Shown: piece by piece, positions 37,426 to 46,400 of the stretch
Numbering within the stretch: the first letter of the stretch is position 1
How the letters are laid out: each line of letters begins with the position of its first letter
Source of the DNA: Acrocarpospora catenulata
Lineage (GTDB): Bacteria > Actinomycetota > Actinomycetes > Streptosporangiales > Streptosporangiaceae
Assembly: GCF_018476525.1 (NCBI RefSeq)
Contig: NZ_JAHCST010000034.1
Location: 29,202-93,201 of the forward strand
Length of the DNA: 64,000 nucleotides
Direction: 5' to 3'
Position numbers and translations under genes: made by a program
The notes under the pieces: generated by a model
Databases searched by the model: none
What the model was told of the DNA's origin: nothing
The model's input: the letters and a program-made list of their open reading frames with translations, nothing else

Positions 37426-38870
37426 AGCTCAACCGACTGCTGGTGGCGGCCCTGCTGCTGACCGCGCTCACCGCCACTCCCGGGCTGGCCGCCACCGCCG
37501 ACTGCGGGGGCACGGCCGGGGTGGCCGACTTCAACGGCGACGGCCTCACCGACGCCGTCGCCGGGGACCCCTCCGCCGACGTGGACGGCGTCGAGGGCGC
37601 GGGCACCGTCGTGGTCCTGCTCGGCGGGAAGTCCGACAAGGCAGAGAACGGCCTGCCCGGCCTGGGCGGCACCATCGAACTGCGCAGCCCGGAACCGGCG
37701 GCCGGGGAGGGCTTCGGCTGGGCGGTCAGGACCGCGCACGTCAACAACGACGAGTGCCTCGACGTCATCGTCGGCGCCCCCTACGCCGGGAAGTCCGGCG
37801 AAGGCGCGGCCTACGTCTTCTTCGGCACCCCCTCCGGAGCCCCCAAGGCGCTGCGGCTGGAAGGGGACAACCAGGCCGAGGGCCACTTCGGCTGGTCGCT
37901 GGCCTCCGCCGATCTGGACGGCGGCGGCGCCCTGGTCGTGGTGGGCCAACCCCACGCCGACGAGCCCGCCGACGCGGGCGCGGTGCACGTCTTCGAGCTG
38001 GACGACCAGGTCAGATCCGCCAAACGCCTCAGCCAGGACGACGACGGGGTGATCGGCAACGGCGAGGTCGGCGACCTGTGGGGCTGGTCCGTCGCCGTCG
38101 GCAACCTCGGCGGGGACCCCGGCAAACCGGACCTGGCGGTCGGCGCGCCCTTCGAGAACAACGACGGCACCGGCGTGCAGGTGGCCTCGGGCAAAATCGA
38201 CTCGGGCATGGTCGCGGTCATCTTCGACGTGCTGGACGACGGCCCGTACACGAGCGCGAAGTGGGACCTCAACCAGGCGACCAAGGAGGTGCCGGAGAAG
38301 TCCGGCAACCGGTTCGGGTACTCCCTGGCGTACGCGGAGACCGCCGACGCCGGGTACCTGGCGGTCAGCGTCCCGCTCGCCGACCCCGGCGGGGTGACCG
38401 ACGCGGGCGCGATCGTGCTCTACGAACGGAAGGGCGCCGGCAAGCTCGCCCCCGCCCGTACCCTCCAGATGGGCAGCGGCGCCCTGCGTTTCCCCGGCAT
38501 CCCCGTCGAGAAGGGCGCCGCCATCGGCTGGTCGATGGCCTTCGTCGGAGGCGCCCCGGTGCTGGCCATCGGCGAACCGTACGCGACGGTGGAAGGGGCC
38601 GAGCAGAGCGGCAGGGTGCGGTTCTCCCCGGTGGTCAACCAGGAGAACGGCGACACCCTGGACTTCTCGGAAACCCAGCCCTACCAGCACTTCGGCTGGT
38701 CCATGACCGGGTACGGCAGCCCGGACGGCCGGGCCCCCGGGACCGGCCTGGTGATCGGCATTCCCGACCGTAAGGGTGGCGGCGCGGTGGCGGTAAGGGA
38801 GGCCGGCACGGCCACCCTGCTCCCGTCCACCCTGGAGGGGGCCGTCGACCTGGGTTACGCGGTCGGCTAG
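37422..38870 (+). CDS. Secreted FG-GAP beta-propeller protein, cassette 2
   Basis: A 482-residue paralogue of the propeller at 33399. The signal peptide ([20 protein letters not shown]) is followed by the Ca-loop DFNGDGLTDAVAGD and blades marked [45 protein letters not shown] and HFGWSMTGY. The GTG at 37422 overlaps the kinase stop (GTGA); a longer open frame back to 36831 runs through the kinase gene in another frame and is rejected. Its stop shares the bases CTAG with the rpfB stop on the other strand. Probable partner of the outer part of the kinase. Confidence 0.91.
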   Translation: MKLNRLLVAALLLTALTATPGLAATADCGGTAGVADFNGDGLTDAVAGDPSADVDGVEGAGTVVVLLGGKSDKAENGLPGLGGTIELRSPEPAAGEGFGWAVRTAHVNNDECLDVIVGAPYAGKSGEGAAYVFFGTPSGAPKALRLEGDNQAEGHFGWSLASADLDGGGALVVVGQPHADEPADAGAVHVFELDDQVRSAKRLSQDDDGVIGNGEVGDLWGWSVAVGNLGGDPGKPDLAVGAPFENNDGTGVQVASGKIDSGMVAVIFDVLDDGPYTSAKWDLNQATKEVPEKSGNRFGYSLAYAETADAGYLAVSVPLADPGGVTDAGAIVLYERKGAGKLAPARTLQMGSGALRFPGIPVEKGAAIGWSMAFVGGAPVLAIGEPYATVEGAEQSGRVRFSPVVNQENGDTLDFSETQPYQHFGWSMTGYGSPDGRAPGTGLVIGIPDRKGGGAVAVREAGTATLLPSTLEGAVDLGYAVG

Positions 38871-39844
38871 GCGCCCAGCCGGGCGCCGCAGTGCGGCCAC
38901 TGCCCCTGCCAGCGCCCGGCCACCCGCTGGAACAGCAGCTGGGCGCGGTAGGTCTGCTCCTCGGCCGGCCAGTCGATGGGCGTCTTGGTGCCGCCCACCG
39001 CCCGCCACATCGGCAGGCTGAACTGGTACAGGCCGTAGTAGGGCCCGCCCGCGTTGTACGCCTTCGGGTTGCCCTGCGACTCGCACTGGGCCAGCCCGGC
39101 CCAGTTCAGCGCGGCCACGTGGCCGGCCACCGGTATGGTCCGCGGCGGCAGCTTCGGCACCACCCGGATCACCTGCCCCTCCTTGGGGAAGGCGGACAGC
39201 GACGGGCGCACCGTGTCCCCCGCGGCCAGCTTCACGTTGGCCTGCTTGAGCGCCTCGGCCACGGTCCGGCCGGTGGTCGCCGTGTTCACCCTGATCTTGC
39301 CGGACACGATGGACACCTTCCGCCAGGTCTTCACGCTCAGCTTGAAGCCGGAGACCGGGATCTGGCGCATGCGGTTGGTCGACAGCCGGACCCGGTCCGG
39401 GTCCAGCTTGAGGTCCTCCAGGGCGTCGCCCACGTTCAGCGCGGTGATCATGTGGGTGCTGCGCTTGCCGTCCAGGATCAGGGTGAGCGGGCGGGCGTGC
39501 CGGACCACGATGGTGGCCCCGTCGGCCACCCCGGTGGCCGGGGCCGGGTCGACGTGGTCCTGCTGGTCGTAGCCGATGCCGGCCGCGCCGAGCACGCCGT
39601 GCACGTCGTCGGCGAAGCCGCGGAAGGTTCTCAGGTCGCCGTCCACGTCCAGGGTGATCTCCTTGGCCAGGCCCGCGCCGACGATCAGGCCGAGGCCGAC
39701 TCCGGCCACGGCGGCGTAGAACGCGGCGGCCCAGGGGGAACGCAGCCAAGCCAGCAGGGTGGCCAGCGGAGGGGTGGGCTGGCCGGGGCGGAGGTCCGGG
39801 TCGGCGGCGTTCCCGAGAGAGTGCTCCAATGTCGGTGAATACAC
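38867..39844 (-). CDS. rpfB: Resuscitation-promoting factor, RpfB-like without G5
   Basis: A protein of about 325 residues that cleaves peptidoglycan to wake dormant cells or spores. After a short cytoplasmic tail and one membrane helix (WAAAFYAAVAGVGLGLIVG) come three DUF348 repeats, then a short linker and the C-terminal transglycosylase domain with WAGLAQCESQGNPKAYN (catalytic Glu in CES) and a second Cys in PHCG. The G5 domain of mycobacterial RpfB is missing. GTG 39844 has GGAAGG eight bases upstream; GTG 39874 is an alternative. Its stop overlaps that of the propeller gene in CTAG. Confidence 0.91.
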   Translation of the reverse strand: MYSPTLEHSLGNAADPDLRPGQPTPPLATLLAWLRSPWAAAFYAAVAGVGLGLIVGAGLAKEITLDVDGDLRTFRGFADDVHGVLGAAGIGYDQQDHVDPAPATGVADGATIVVRHARPLTLILDGKRSTHMITALNVGDALEDLKLDPDRVRLSTNRMRQIPVSGFKLSVKTWRKVSIVSGKIRVNTATTGRTVAEALKQANVKLAAGDTVRPSLSAFPKEGQVIRVVPKLPPRTIPVAGHVAALNWAGLAQCESQGNPKAYNAGGPYYGLYQFSLPMWRAVGGTKTPIDWPAEEQTYRAQLLFQRVAGRWQGQWPHCGARLGA

Positions 39845-40019
39845 GGACGCGTCCTTCCGGGGGTGGACCGACACGACGCTAGCGCCGTCGTCACTCCCGC
39901 CTCAACCTCATCAGAGAATCACTATCGTGACATTGGCCCAGCATGCGGGCGGGATTGCCCCCCAATATGCCGGAAAACACCGCGACTACCTGGGCTTTTT
40001 ACCAATCCGGACTACTCGC

Positions 40020-40880
40020 CTACCAGTTACCGAAAACCTGCTCCCCGTTCCGGCTGATCGCGGCGGCCAGCTTGTCCGGGTCCATACCCTTCACCTCGGC
40101 CAGGCAGCGCAGCGTCAGCGGGATCAGGTAGGGCGCGTTGGGCTTCCCCCGGTACGGCACCGGCGGCAGATATGGCGCGTCCGTCTCGACCAGCATCAAC
40201 TCCACGGGAGTCAGCTGGGCGGCCTCCCGGAGATAGCCGGCGTTCTTGTACGTCACCGGCCCGGAGAATGACAGGAAATATCCAGACTCGACGCACTTCT
40301 TGGCCATTTCGGCGTCGCCGGAATAGCTGTGGAAGACCACCACCTCCGGCGGCCCCGCGTCGGCCAGCACCGCCAGCACGTCGTCGTGCGCGTCCCGGTC
40401 GTGGATGACCAGCGCCTTCCCGGTCCGCTTGGCGATCTCGATGTGCGCACGGAAACTCGCGTGCTGGTCGGCCTTGCTCGCCCAGTCCCGGTAGTAGTCG
40501 AGGCCGGTCTCGCCCACGGCCCGCACCCGTTCCTGGCGGGCCAGCGACTCGATCTCGGCCAGCACCTCGGGGGTCGCCGCGTGCGCCTCGTTCGGATGGA
40601 TGGCCACCCCGGCGTACACGTCCGGATGGACCGCCGCGACCTCCGCGTTCCACCGCGACGACCGCAGGTCGTACCCGATCGTCACCAGCCGGGTCACCCC
40701 CACCCGCCGCGCGTCCTGCGCGATGGCCGCCACCGAGGCCCCGGCCGCCTGCGCGGCCAGGGCTACGGGATCGCCGGAGGACGCCTTGCGGTCCCCGACC
40801 ATGATGTCCAGGTGGCAGTGCGAGTCGAAGACCTCGGTGTGCAAGGGCTCAGGCGGCGGGGGAAGCGACATGTCGGTCAC
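40020..40880 (-). CDS. tatD: TatD family metal-dependent DNase/hydrolase
   Basis: A 286-residue TIM-barrel hydrolase. Metal ligands lie in [42 protein letters not shown] and ETDAPYLPP, all family motifs. TatD proteins are Mg-dependent nucleases with a role in DNA repair and in degrading damaged DNA. The GTG at 40880 overlaps the metG stop (GTGA), so translation is coupled; an ATG three codons later is also possible. The order metG-tatD-rpfB is conserved in actinobacteria. Confidence 0.94.
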   Translation of the reverse strand: MTDMSLPPPPEPLHTEVFDSHCHLDIMVGDRKASSGDPVALAAQAAGASVAAIAQDARRVGVTRLVTIGYDLRSSRWNAEVAAVHPDVYAGVAIHPNEAHAATPEVLAEIESLARQERVRAVGETGLDYYRDWASKADQHASFRAHIEIAKRTGKALVIHDRDAHDDVLAVLADAGPPEVVVFHSYSGDAEMAKKCVESGYFLSFSGPVTYKNAGYLREAAQLTPVELMLVETDAPYLPPVPYRGKPNAPYLIPLTLRCLAEVKGMDPDKLAAAISRNGEQVFGNW

Positions 40881-42658
40881 CCGGCGAGCCGGGCCAGCTC
40901 CTCATCCACGATCTTGGGGTCCAGCTTGGTGAACAGCGGGGTGGGCGGGGCCAGCCGGGTGCCCTCCTGGAGCGGGCGGTGCTCCCAGGTGGCGGCGCCG
41001 TTGTAGGACCCGCTGATCACCGGGTAGGCCTGGCCGCCGTCCTCGTCCACCTCGCTCAGCTCCGGCATGCCGGACCAGACCCCCGAGCCGCCCAGCATCT
41101 CGTAGATCTTGTTCGACGAGGCGGGCAGGAACGGGGTGAGCAGCGTCTTGGCGTCGTCCACGACCTGGAGCGCCACGTGCAGGATGGAGCCCTGCCGGGC
41201 CGGGTCGTCCTTGATCTTCCAGGGCTCCTGCTCGGCCAGGTACTTGTTGGCCTCCCTGACCACGTCGAACGCCTCGTTGATGGCGTTCTTGAACCGGGAC
41301 CGCCCCAGCTCGGCGCCCACGGAGGCGAACGCCGCACGGGACCGGGCCAGCAGGGCGTGGTCGGCGTCGGTGAGGTCGACGGCGGGCGGGATCTCGCCGA
41401 AGTTCTTGGCGGCCATCGAGATCGACCGGTTGACCAGGTTGCCCCAGGCCGCGACCAGCTCCCCGTTGTTCCGGTTGACGAACTCCGACCAGGTGAAGTC
41501 GGTGTCCTGGTTCTCCGGACCGGCCACCGCGATGTAGTAACGCAGCGCGTCCGCCGAGTACCGCTCCAGGAAGTCGCGCACGTAGATGACCACGGAACGG
41601 GAGGAGGAGAACTTCTTCCCCTCCATGGTCAGAAACTCGCTGGAGACCACCTCGGAGGGCACCTCCAGCCGCCCCAGCGACCCCGGCGTGCCGCCCTTGG
41701 CGCCCTCGCCGTTGTAGCCGTAGAGCAGGGCCGGCCAGATCTCGGCGTGGAAGACGATGTTGTCCTTGCCCATGAAGTAGTAGCCGCGCGCGTCCGGGTT
41801 CTGCCACCAGGCGCGCCAGGCGTCCGGGTCGCCGGAGCGGCGGGCCCACTCGATGGAGGAGCTCAGGTAGCCGATCACCGCGTCGAACCAGACGTAGAGC
41901 CGCTTGTCGGACCGGTCGCGCCAGCCGTCCAGCGGGATCGGCACGCCCCAGTCCAGGTCGCGGGTGATCGCCCGGGGCTGGAGGTCGCCGAGCAGGTTGA
42001 GCGCGAACTTGAGCACGTTCGGCCGCCACTCGCCCTGCTTGGCCTGCAGGTAGGTGCCGAGCACGTCGGCGAAGGCGGGCAGGTCGAGCATGAAGTGCTC
42101 GGTCTCGACGAACTTGGGGGTCTCGCCGTTGATCCGGGAGCGCGGGTTGATCAGGTCCACCGGGTCCAGCTGGTTGCCGCAGTTGTCGCACTGGTCGCCG
42201 CGGGCCCCGTCGTAGCCGCAGATCGGGCAGGTGCCCTCGATGTAGCGGTCCGGCAGGGTGCGCCCGGTGGAGGGGGAGATCGCGCCCAGCGTCGTCTTCG
42301 GGAACACGTAGCCGTTGTTGTGCAGGCCCCGGAAGATCTCCTGGACCACCGCGTAGTGGTTGCGCGTGGTGGTCCGGGTGAACAGGTCGTAGGAGAGGCC
42401 GAGCGCGGTCAGGTCCTCGGCGATGACACGGTTGTACCGGTCCGCCAGCTGCCGCGCGGTCAGGCCCTCCTTGTCGGCCTGCACCTGGATGGGCGTGCCG
42501 TGCTCGTCGGTCCCGGAGACCATCAGCACCTTGTTGCCCGCCATCCGCTGGTAGCGGCTGAAGACGTCGGACGGCACGCCGAACCCGGAGACGTGCCCGA
42601 TGTGGCGTGGCCCGTTGGCATAGGGCCACGCGACGGCGGTCAAGATGTGCTGAGACAT
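40877..42658 (-). CDS. metG: Methionyl-tRNA synthetase
   Basis: A 593-residue class I aminoacyl-tRNA synthetase that charges tRNA-Met. The ATP motifs are GPRHIGH near the N-terminus and GKKFSSSRS, the form of KMSKS seen in this subgroup. A zinc knuckle with four Cys (CPICG and CDNCG) lies near residue 150. There is no C-terminal dimerisation domain, so the short bacterial form. The start is ATG at 42658. It is the first gene of the metG-tatD unit and lies 41 bases below the glycosyltransferase gene. Confidence 0.97.
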   Translation of the reverse strand: MSQHILTAVAWPYANGPRHIGHVSGFGVPSDVFSRYQRMAGNKVLMVSGTDEHGTPIQVQADKEGLTARQLADRYNRVIAEDLTALGLSYDLFTRTTTRNHYAVVQEIFRGLHNNGYVFPKTTLGAISPSTGRTLPDRYIEGTCPICGYDGARGDQCDNCGNQLDPVDLINPRSRINGETPKFVETEHFMLDLPAFADVLGTYLQAKQGEWRPNVLKFALNLLGDLQPRAITRDLDWGVPIPLDGWRDRSDKRLYVWFDAVIGYLSSSIEWARRSGDPDAWRAWWQNPDARGYYFMGKDNIVFHAEIWPALLYGYNGEGAKGGTPGSLGRLEVPSEVVSSEFLTMEGKKFSSSRSVVIYVRDFLERYSADALRYYIAVAGPENQDTDFTWSEFVNRNNGELVAAWGNLVNRSISMAAKNFGEIPPAVDLTDADHALLARSRAAFASVGAELGRSRFKNAINEAFDVVREANKYLAEQEPWKIKDDPARQGSILHVALQVVDDAKTLLTPFLPASSNKIYEMLGGSGVWSGMPELSEVDEDGGQAYPVISGSYNGAATWEHRPLQEGTRLAPPTPLFTKLDPKIVDEELARLAG

Positions 42659-42699
42659 GCGTCCAGCCTAGAGCCCTCGGATAGCGGGCTCGAACGGAA

Positions 42700-43920
42700 T
42701 TAGCTCCGCGCGGGTTCCTCGCGCACGGCTGCGGCGGCCTCCTCCGCCGCGGAGGCGGCGATGTCGATCGAGGTCTCCTTGGAACGGCGGATGCCCAGGA
42801 TGCTGATGAACAGCGCGGCGAAGACGGTCTGGCAGCTCATGATGAACGCGGTGGCCGAGGGCACCACCAGACGGATCGACTCGGCCGGGATCAGCTCGCC
42901 GAAGCCCCGGCCGCCCCAGTGCGCCACCGACAGGCCCAGGCCCACCAGACCGGCCAGCGCCAGCAGGCCGCCGGCCACCAGGCCCTTCTCCAGGGTGACG
43001 ATGTCCACCAGCTTCCGCACCCGCCGGTCCTCCGGCAGGAAGCCCTCCTCCGCCGCGTACACCTTGGTGAACAGCGCGAACAAGGCGGCCTGGAAGCCGA
43101 TCACCACCATCGCCGAGGCGCCGACCAGGGTGTCGATGTCGAAGGCCAGCTTGCCGATGTAGACCGGGCCGAAGGTGAGCGCGGTGCCGGCGATCAGGCC
43201 GAGCGTCATCAGCGCCAGGCCCGGGATGAAGAACAGCCAGCGCGGGCTGTAGAGCAGCAGGAAGCGCAGGTGGCGCCAGCCGTCCCGCCAGGAGCGCAGG
43301 TGCGGCGGGCGGGAGCGGCCGTCGGGGGAGAGCGTGGTGGGCACCTCCCGCACGTCCAGCCCCTGGAGGGTGGCCTTGACCACCATCTCGGAGGCGAACT
43401 CCATGCCGCCGGTCTGCAGGCCCAGCCGGAGGATGGAGTCCCGCCGGAAGCCGCGCAGGCCGCAGTGGAAGTCGCCGATCGCGCTCGGGAAGAACAGGCG
43501 GCCGATGAAGGAGAGCACCGGGTTGCCCAGGTAGCGGTGGAGCGGGGGCATCGCGCCCGGGGCGATGCCGCCCTTGAAGCGGTTGCCCATGACCAGCTCA
43601 CCGCCCGCCCGCAACTGCTCAACAAAAGGCATCAAGCCGGTGAAGTCATAGGAGTCGTCGGCGTCGCCCATGATGACGTACTTGCCGCGCGCCGCGCGGA
43701 TGCCGCCGATCAGGGCGTTGCCGTACCCCTTCTCGGCGATGTGCACCACCCGGGCGCCCGCGTCACGGGCCAACTGCTGCGAGCCGTCGGTGCTGCCGTT
43801 GTCGGCGATCACCACCTCGCCCTCGATGCCGTTCTCGCGCATGCATGCCAACGCCTTGCGCACGCAGGTTTCCACGGTCTCGGCCTCGTTGAGGCACGGC
43901 ATGACCACCGTCAGTTCCAC
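42700..43920 (-). CDS. Membrane glycosyltransferase family 2
   Basis: A 406-residue GT2 enzyme. The catalytic domain (1-230) has VVMPCLNEAETVETC, ADNGSTDGS, GDADDSYDF (DxD metal site) and MGNRFKGG. The C-terminal part has four membrane helices. It resembles polyprenyl-phosphate sugar transferases of the dolichyl-phosphate glucose type, which load a sugar onto lipid carrier for later use outside the membrane. Its position beside a GT-C enzyme and near pmt fits such a supply role, by inference. The start is ATG 43920; a 12-bp palindrome lies just upstream. Confidence 0.88.
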   Translation of the reverse strand: MELTVVMPCLNEAETVETCVRKALACMRENGIEGEVVIADNGSTDGSQQLARDAGARVVHIAEKGYGNALIGGIRAARGKYVIMGDADDSYDFTGLMPFVEQLRAGGELVMGNRFKGGIAPGAMPPLHRYLGNPVLSFIGRLFFPSAIGDFHCGLRGFRRDSILRLGLQTGGMEFASEMVVKATLQGLDVREVPTTLSPDGRSRPPHLRSWRDGWRHLRFLLLYSPRWLFFIPGLALMTLGLIAGTALTFGPVYIGKLAFDIDTLVGASAMVVIGFQAALFALFTKVYAAEEGFLPEDRRVRKLVDIVTLEKGLVAGGLLALAGLVGLGLSVAHWGGRGFGELIPAESIRLVVPSATAFIMSCQTVFAALFISILGIRRSKETSIDIAASAAEEAAAAVREEPARS

Positions 43921-43933
43921 GTCGCAACCCCTT

Positions 43934-43945
43934 ACAGGTACCTGT
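43934..43945. promoter_or_regulatory. Perfect 12-bp palindrome between divergent glycosyltransferase genes
   Basis: ACAGGTACCTGT is fully symmetrical and sits 14 bases upstream of the GT2 start and about 75 bases upstream of the divergent GT-C gene. It could be an operator for both. No known consensus was recognised. Confidence 0.4.
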
Positions 43946-44019
43946 TCAGATCAAACAATGATGCCCGCTACCCATAGGTGGCCGAGTCAAGTCCACGAAA
44001 CGGCTGGCATTCTGTAACC

Positions 44020-45474
44020 ATGGTCGCGGTCGCGGAACCGACAACGGTAAGCGCTCCCAGCCCCGGGCGGCGGGAGCGCTTCGTCGCGTTCCTGGGCCGG
44101 CATCGGTGGATCGCGGTGGCGCTCGGGCTGGCCGCGTTGCTCCGGATCATCACGATGCTCGGCTTCGGTCCGGCCATGTGGTTCAACGACTCCTACGACT
44201 ACGTCTCGGTAGCCTTGCACCCCCGGCCGCACCCGATCCGCCCCGACGGGTATGGGTTCTGGCTGCTTCTGCTCAAACCGCTGCACAGCTTCGCCGTCGT
44301 GGTGTTCACCCAGCACCTGATGGGCCTGGCCGCCGGGTTGCTGATCTACACGCTGCTGGTACGGAAGTTCGGGATGCCCGGCTGGGGGGCGACGCTGGCC
44401 GCCGTGCCGGTGCTCTTCGACGCCTACCAGATCCAGCTCGAACAGATGATCATGTCGGACAGCATGTTCCTGCTGCTCGTGGTGGGCGTGATCACGCTGG
44501 TGCTCTGGCACCGCCAGATGTCCTGGAAGGTGGGCGCGGCCGTCGGGGGGTTACTCGCGTTCACCGCGCTGACCCGGAGCATCGGGCTGCCCATCCTGGC
44601 CCTGGTCGTGGTCTACCTGCTGATCAAGCGGTCCGGCTGGAAGCCCATCCTGGCCATGGTGGTCGCCTGCGGGCTGCCCGTGGTGGCGTACATGAGCTGG
44701 TTCAAGGCGGTGAACGGGCAGTTCGCGATGACCACCAGCGACGGGGTGATCCTCTACATGCGGACCGCCTCGTTCTCCGACTGCCACAAGATGGGGCTGG
44801 ATCCGCGCGCGGAGCTCAACCTGGCGCTGCTCTGCATCCCGGTGCCGCCGGACAAACGGGAACGTGCGGCCCAGGCGTACCTGTGGTGGGACAACCAGAA
44901 CCAGATCCACGTGTTCGGGGCGGGCACCAAGTTCAGCCCCGAGGTCAACGCCAACACCGCGGAGTTCGCCAAGCGCGCCATCCTCAGCCAGCCGGGCGAC
45001 TACCTGGCCACCGTGGCCAAGGACTTCTTCCGGGCCTTCCGCTGGGACCGGCCGATCTTCCCCGACCGCAAGACCTTCCTGCAGTACGAGTTCAGCAACC
45101 GGCTCACCACCAAGCTGCCGCAGTGGAGCTCCTTCCGGGGGCAGACCCACACCGACGCCGAGACCTACGAGAACGGCCCGGCCGCGACCGTCAACGTCAG
45201 CCCCTGGTCGGACATCATGATCGGCTACCAGGCGGTGATGCGCTTCCCCGGCCTGGCCCTCGGGCTGCTCCTGCTGATCGGCCTGTACGGCGTGGCCGTG
45301 CGCTGGCGGAGCCTCGGCGGCCCCGTGCTGCTGCCCTGGCTGGCCGGAGTCGGCCTGGTGCTGGCCCCGGCCGCGACCGCCGAGTTCGACTACCGCTACC
45401 TGGTCCCGGCCATCCCGCTGGCCTGCCTCGCGGCGGCGATCACCCTGCGCAAGGTGAAGATCAAGAAGTCCTAG
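44020..45474 (+). CDS. Integral membrane GT-C glycosyltransferase (GT39/ArnT-like)
   Basis: A 484-residue protein with about ten membrane helices. The first outer loop has the acidic pair in MWFNDSYDYVSVAL, as expected for GT-C enzymes that use lipid-linked sugars. A large outer domain (about 245-400) includes YLWWDNQNQIHVFG and PDRKTFLQYEF. The acceptor is unknown. ATG 44020 begins MVAVAEPTT; GTG 43978 is an alternative, and neither has a ribosome site. CATTCT six bases before the ATG resembles a -10 element, so the mRNA may be leaderless. It shares CTAG with the rsmI stop. Confidence 0.82.
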   Translation: MVAVAEPTTVSAPSPGRRERFVAFLGRHRWIAVALGLAALLRIITMLGFGPAMWFNDSYDYVSVALHPRPHPIRPDGYGFWLLLLKPLHSFAVVVFTQHLMGLAAGLLIYTLLVRKFGMPGWGATLAAVPVLFDAYQIQLEQMIMSDSMFLLLVVGVITLVLWHRQMSWKVGAAVGGLLAFTALTRSIGLPILALVVVYLLIKRSGWKPILAMVVACGLPVVAYMSWFKAVNGQFAMTTSDGVILYMRTASFSDCHKMGLDPRAELNLALLCIPVPPDKRERAAQAYLWWDNQNQIHVFGAGTKFSPEVNANTAEFAKRAILSQPGDYLATVAKDFFRAFRWDRPIFPDRKTFLQYEFSNRLTTKLPQWSSFRGQTHTDAETYENGPAATVNVSPWSDIMIGYQAVMRFPGLALGLLLLIGLYGVAVRWRSLGGPVLLPWLAGVGLVLAPAATAEFDYRYLVPAIPLACLAAAITLRKVKIKKS

Positions 45475-46304
45475 GCGTGCACGGCGTTGTAGAGGTCACG
45501 CTTGGACACCCCTGCGGCTTTGGCCACCTCGGTGATCGCCTGCTTCCTGGTCACGCCGGTGCCCTCCAGCCGCGCCACCTCGGCGATCAGCTCGTCCAGG
45601 CCCGGCGCCGCCTCCTCGGGGGCGCGTCCGGCGACCACCAGGGTGATCTCCCCCCGGACCTCTCCGGCCGCCCACTCGGCCAGCTCGCCGAGGCCGCCCC
45701 GCCGGACCTCCTCGTAGGTCTTGGTGAGCTCGCGGCAGACCGCCGCCGGGCGCTCGGGGCCGAACGCCTCCGCCATGGCCGCCAGCGCGGCCTGCAGCCG
45801 GTGCGGGGCCTCGAAGAAGACCATGGTGCGCTCCTCGGCGGCCAGCCCGGCCAGCCGGCGCGCCCGCTCCCCGGCCTTGCGCGGCGGGAAGCCCTCGAAG
45901 CAGAACCGGTCACTGGGCAGCCCGGAGACGGCCAGCGCGGTGGTCACCGCGGACGGACCGGCCAGCGCGGTCACCCGCACCCCCGCCTCCACGGCCAGCC
46001 GGGTCAGCCGGTAGCCGGGGTCGGAGACGCCCGGCATGCCCGCGTCGGTGATGACCAGCACCTGCTGCCCGGCCAGCAGCAGGTCGAGCAGCTCCTTGGC
46101 CCTGGCCTGCTCGTTGGCGTCGTAGTAGGAGACCACCCGGCCGCGCACCTCGGCCTCCAGGTCGGTGGCCAGGCGGCGCAGGCGCCGGGTGTCCTCGGCG
46201 GCGATCACGTCCGCGCTCTCCAGGGCCCGGCGCAGCCGGGGCGAGGCGTCCGCGGTCTGCCCGATCGGCGCCCCCGCCAACACCAGCGTGCCGAAGTCGT
46301 TCAC
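45471..46304 (-). CDS. rsmI: 16S rRNA (cytidine1402-2'-O)-methyltransferase
   Basis: A 277-residue SAM enzyme of the tetrapyrrole-methylase fold that methylates the ribose of C1402 in 16S rRNA, which tunes decoding. Motifs: GTLVLAGAPIGQTADASPR, VIAAEDTRRL, VLVITDAGMPGVSDPG, AGPSAVTTALAVSGLP and FEGFPPRKAGERARRL. The start is GTG at 46304 within an AT-rich stretch (TTTAATAAT) that probably holds its promoter, so the mRNA may have little or no leader. It is divergent from pmt, as in mycobacteria, and converges with the GT-C gene in a shared CTAG. Confidence 0.95.
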   Translation of the reverse strand: MNDFGTLVLAGAPIGQTADASPRLRRALESADVIAAEDTRRLRRLATDLEAEVRGRVVSYYDANEQARAKELLDLLLAGQQVLVITDAGMPGVSDPGYRLTRLAVEAGVRVTALAGPSAVTTALAVSGLPSDRFCFEGFPPRKAGERARRLAGLAAEERTMVFFEAPHRLQAALAAMAEAFGPERPAAVCRELTKTYEEVRRGGLGELAEWAAGEVRGEITLVVAGRAPEEAAPGLDELIAEVARLEGTGVTRKQAITEVAKAAGVSKRDLYNAVHA

Positions 46305-46388
46305 CGCACCATTATTAAAGGTGGGTGCACGGGGGTCGAACGGTGGCCAATCAGCGCGTACGTCATGTTCGTATCAGCGTGTCGCCAG

Positions 46389-46394
46389 TAGGGT
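46389..46394 (+). promoter_or_regulatory. Candidate -10 element of pmt, leaderless start
   Basis: TAGGGT fits the actinobacterial TAnnnT -10 element and ends six bases before GTG 46401. That spacing places the transcript start at the start codon itself, which points to a leaderless mRNA. Confidence 0.5.
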
Positions 46395-46400
46395 GTGCGG

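Noticed and set aside
37158..39749. An 863-codon minus-strand frame opposite the second propeller gene and rpfB
   Set aside because: It runs through two real genes in wrong frames and has repeats of Arg, Gly and Ala typical of shadow frames.
39875..40019. A cyclic-di-AMP riboswitch upstream of rpfB, as known for some actinobacterial rpf genes
   Set aside because: The gap is only about 145 bases, and I could not find the conserved core of that RNA on the minus strand.
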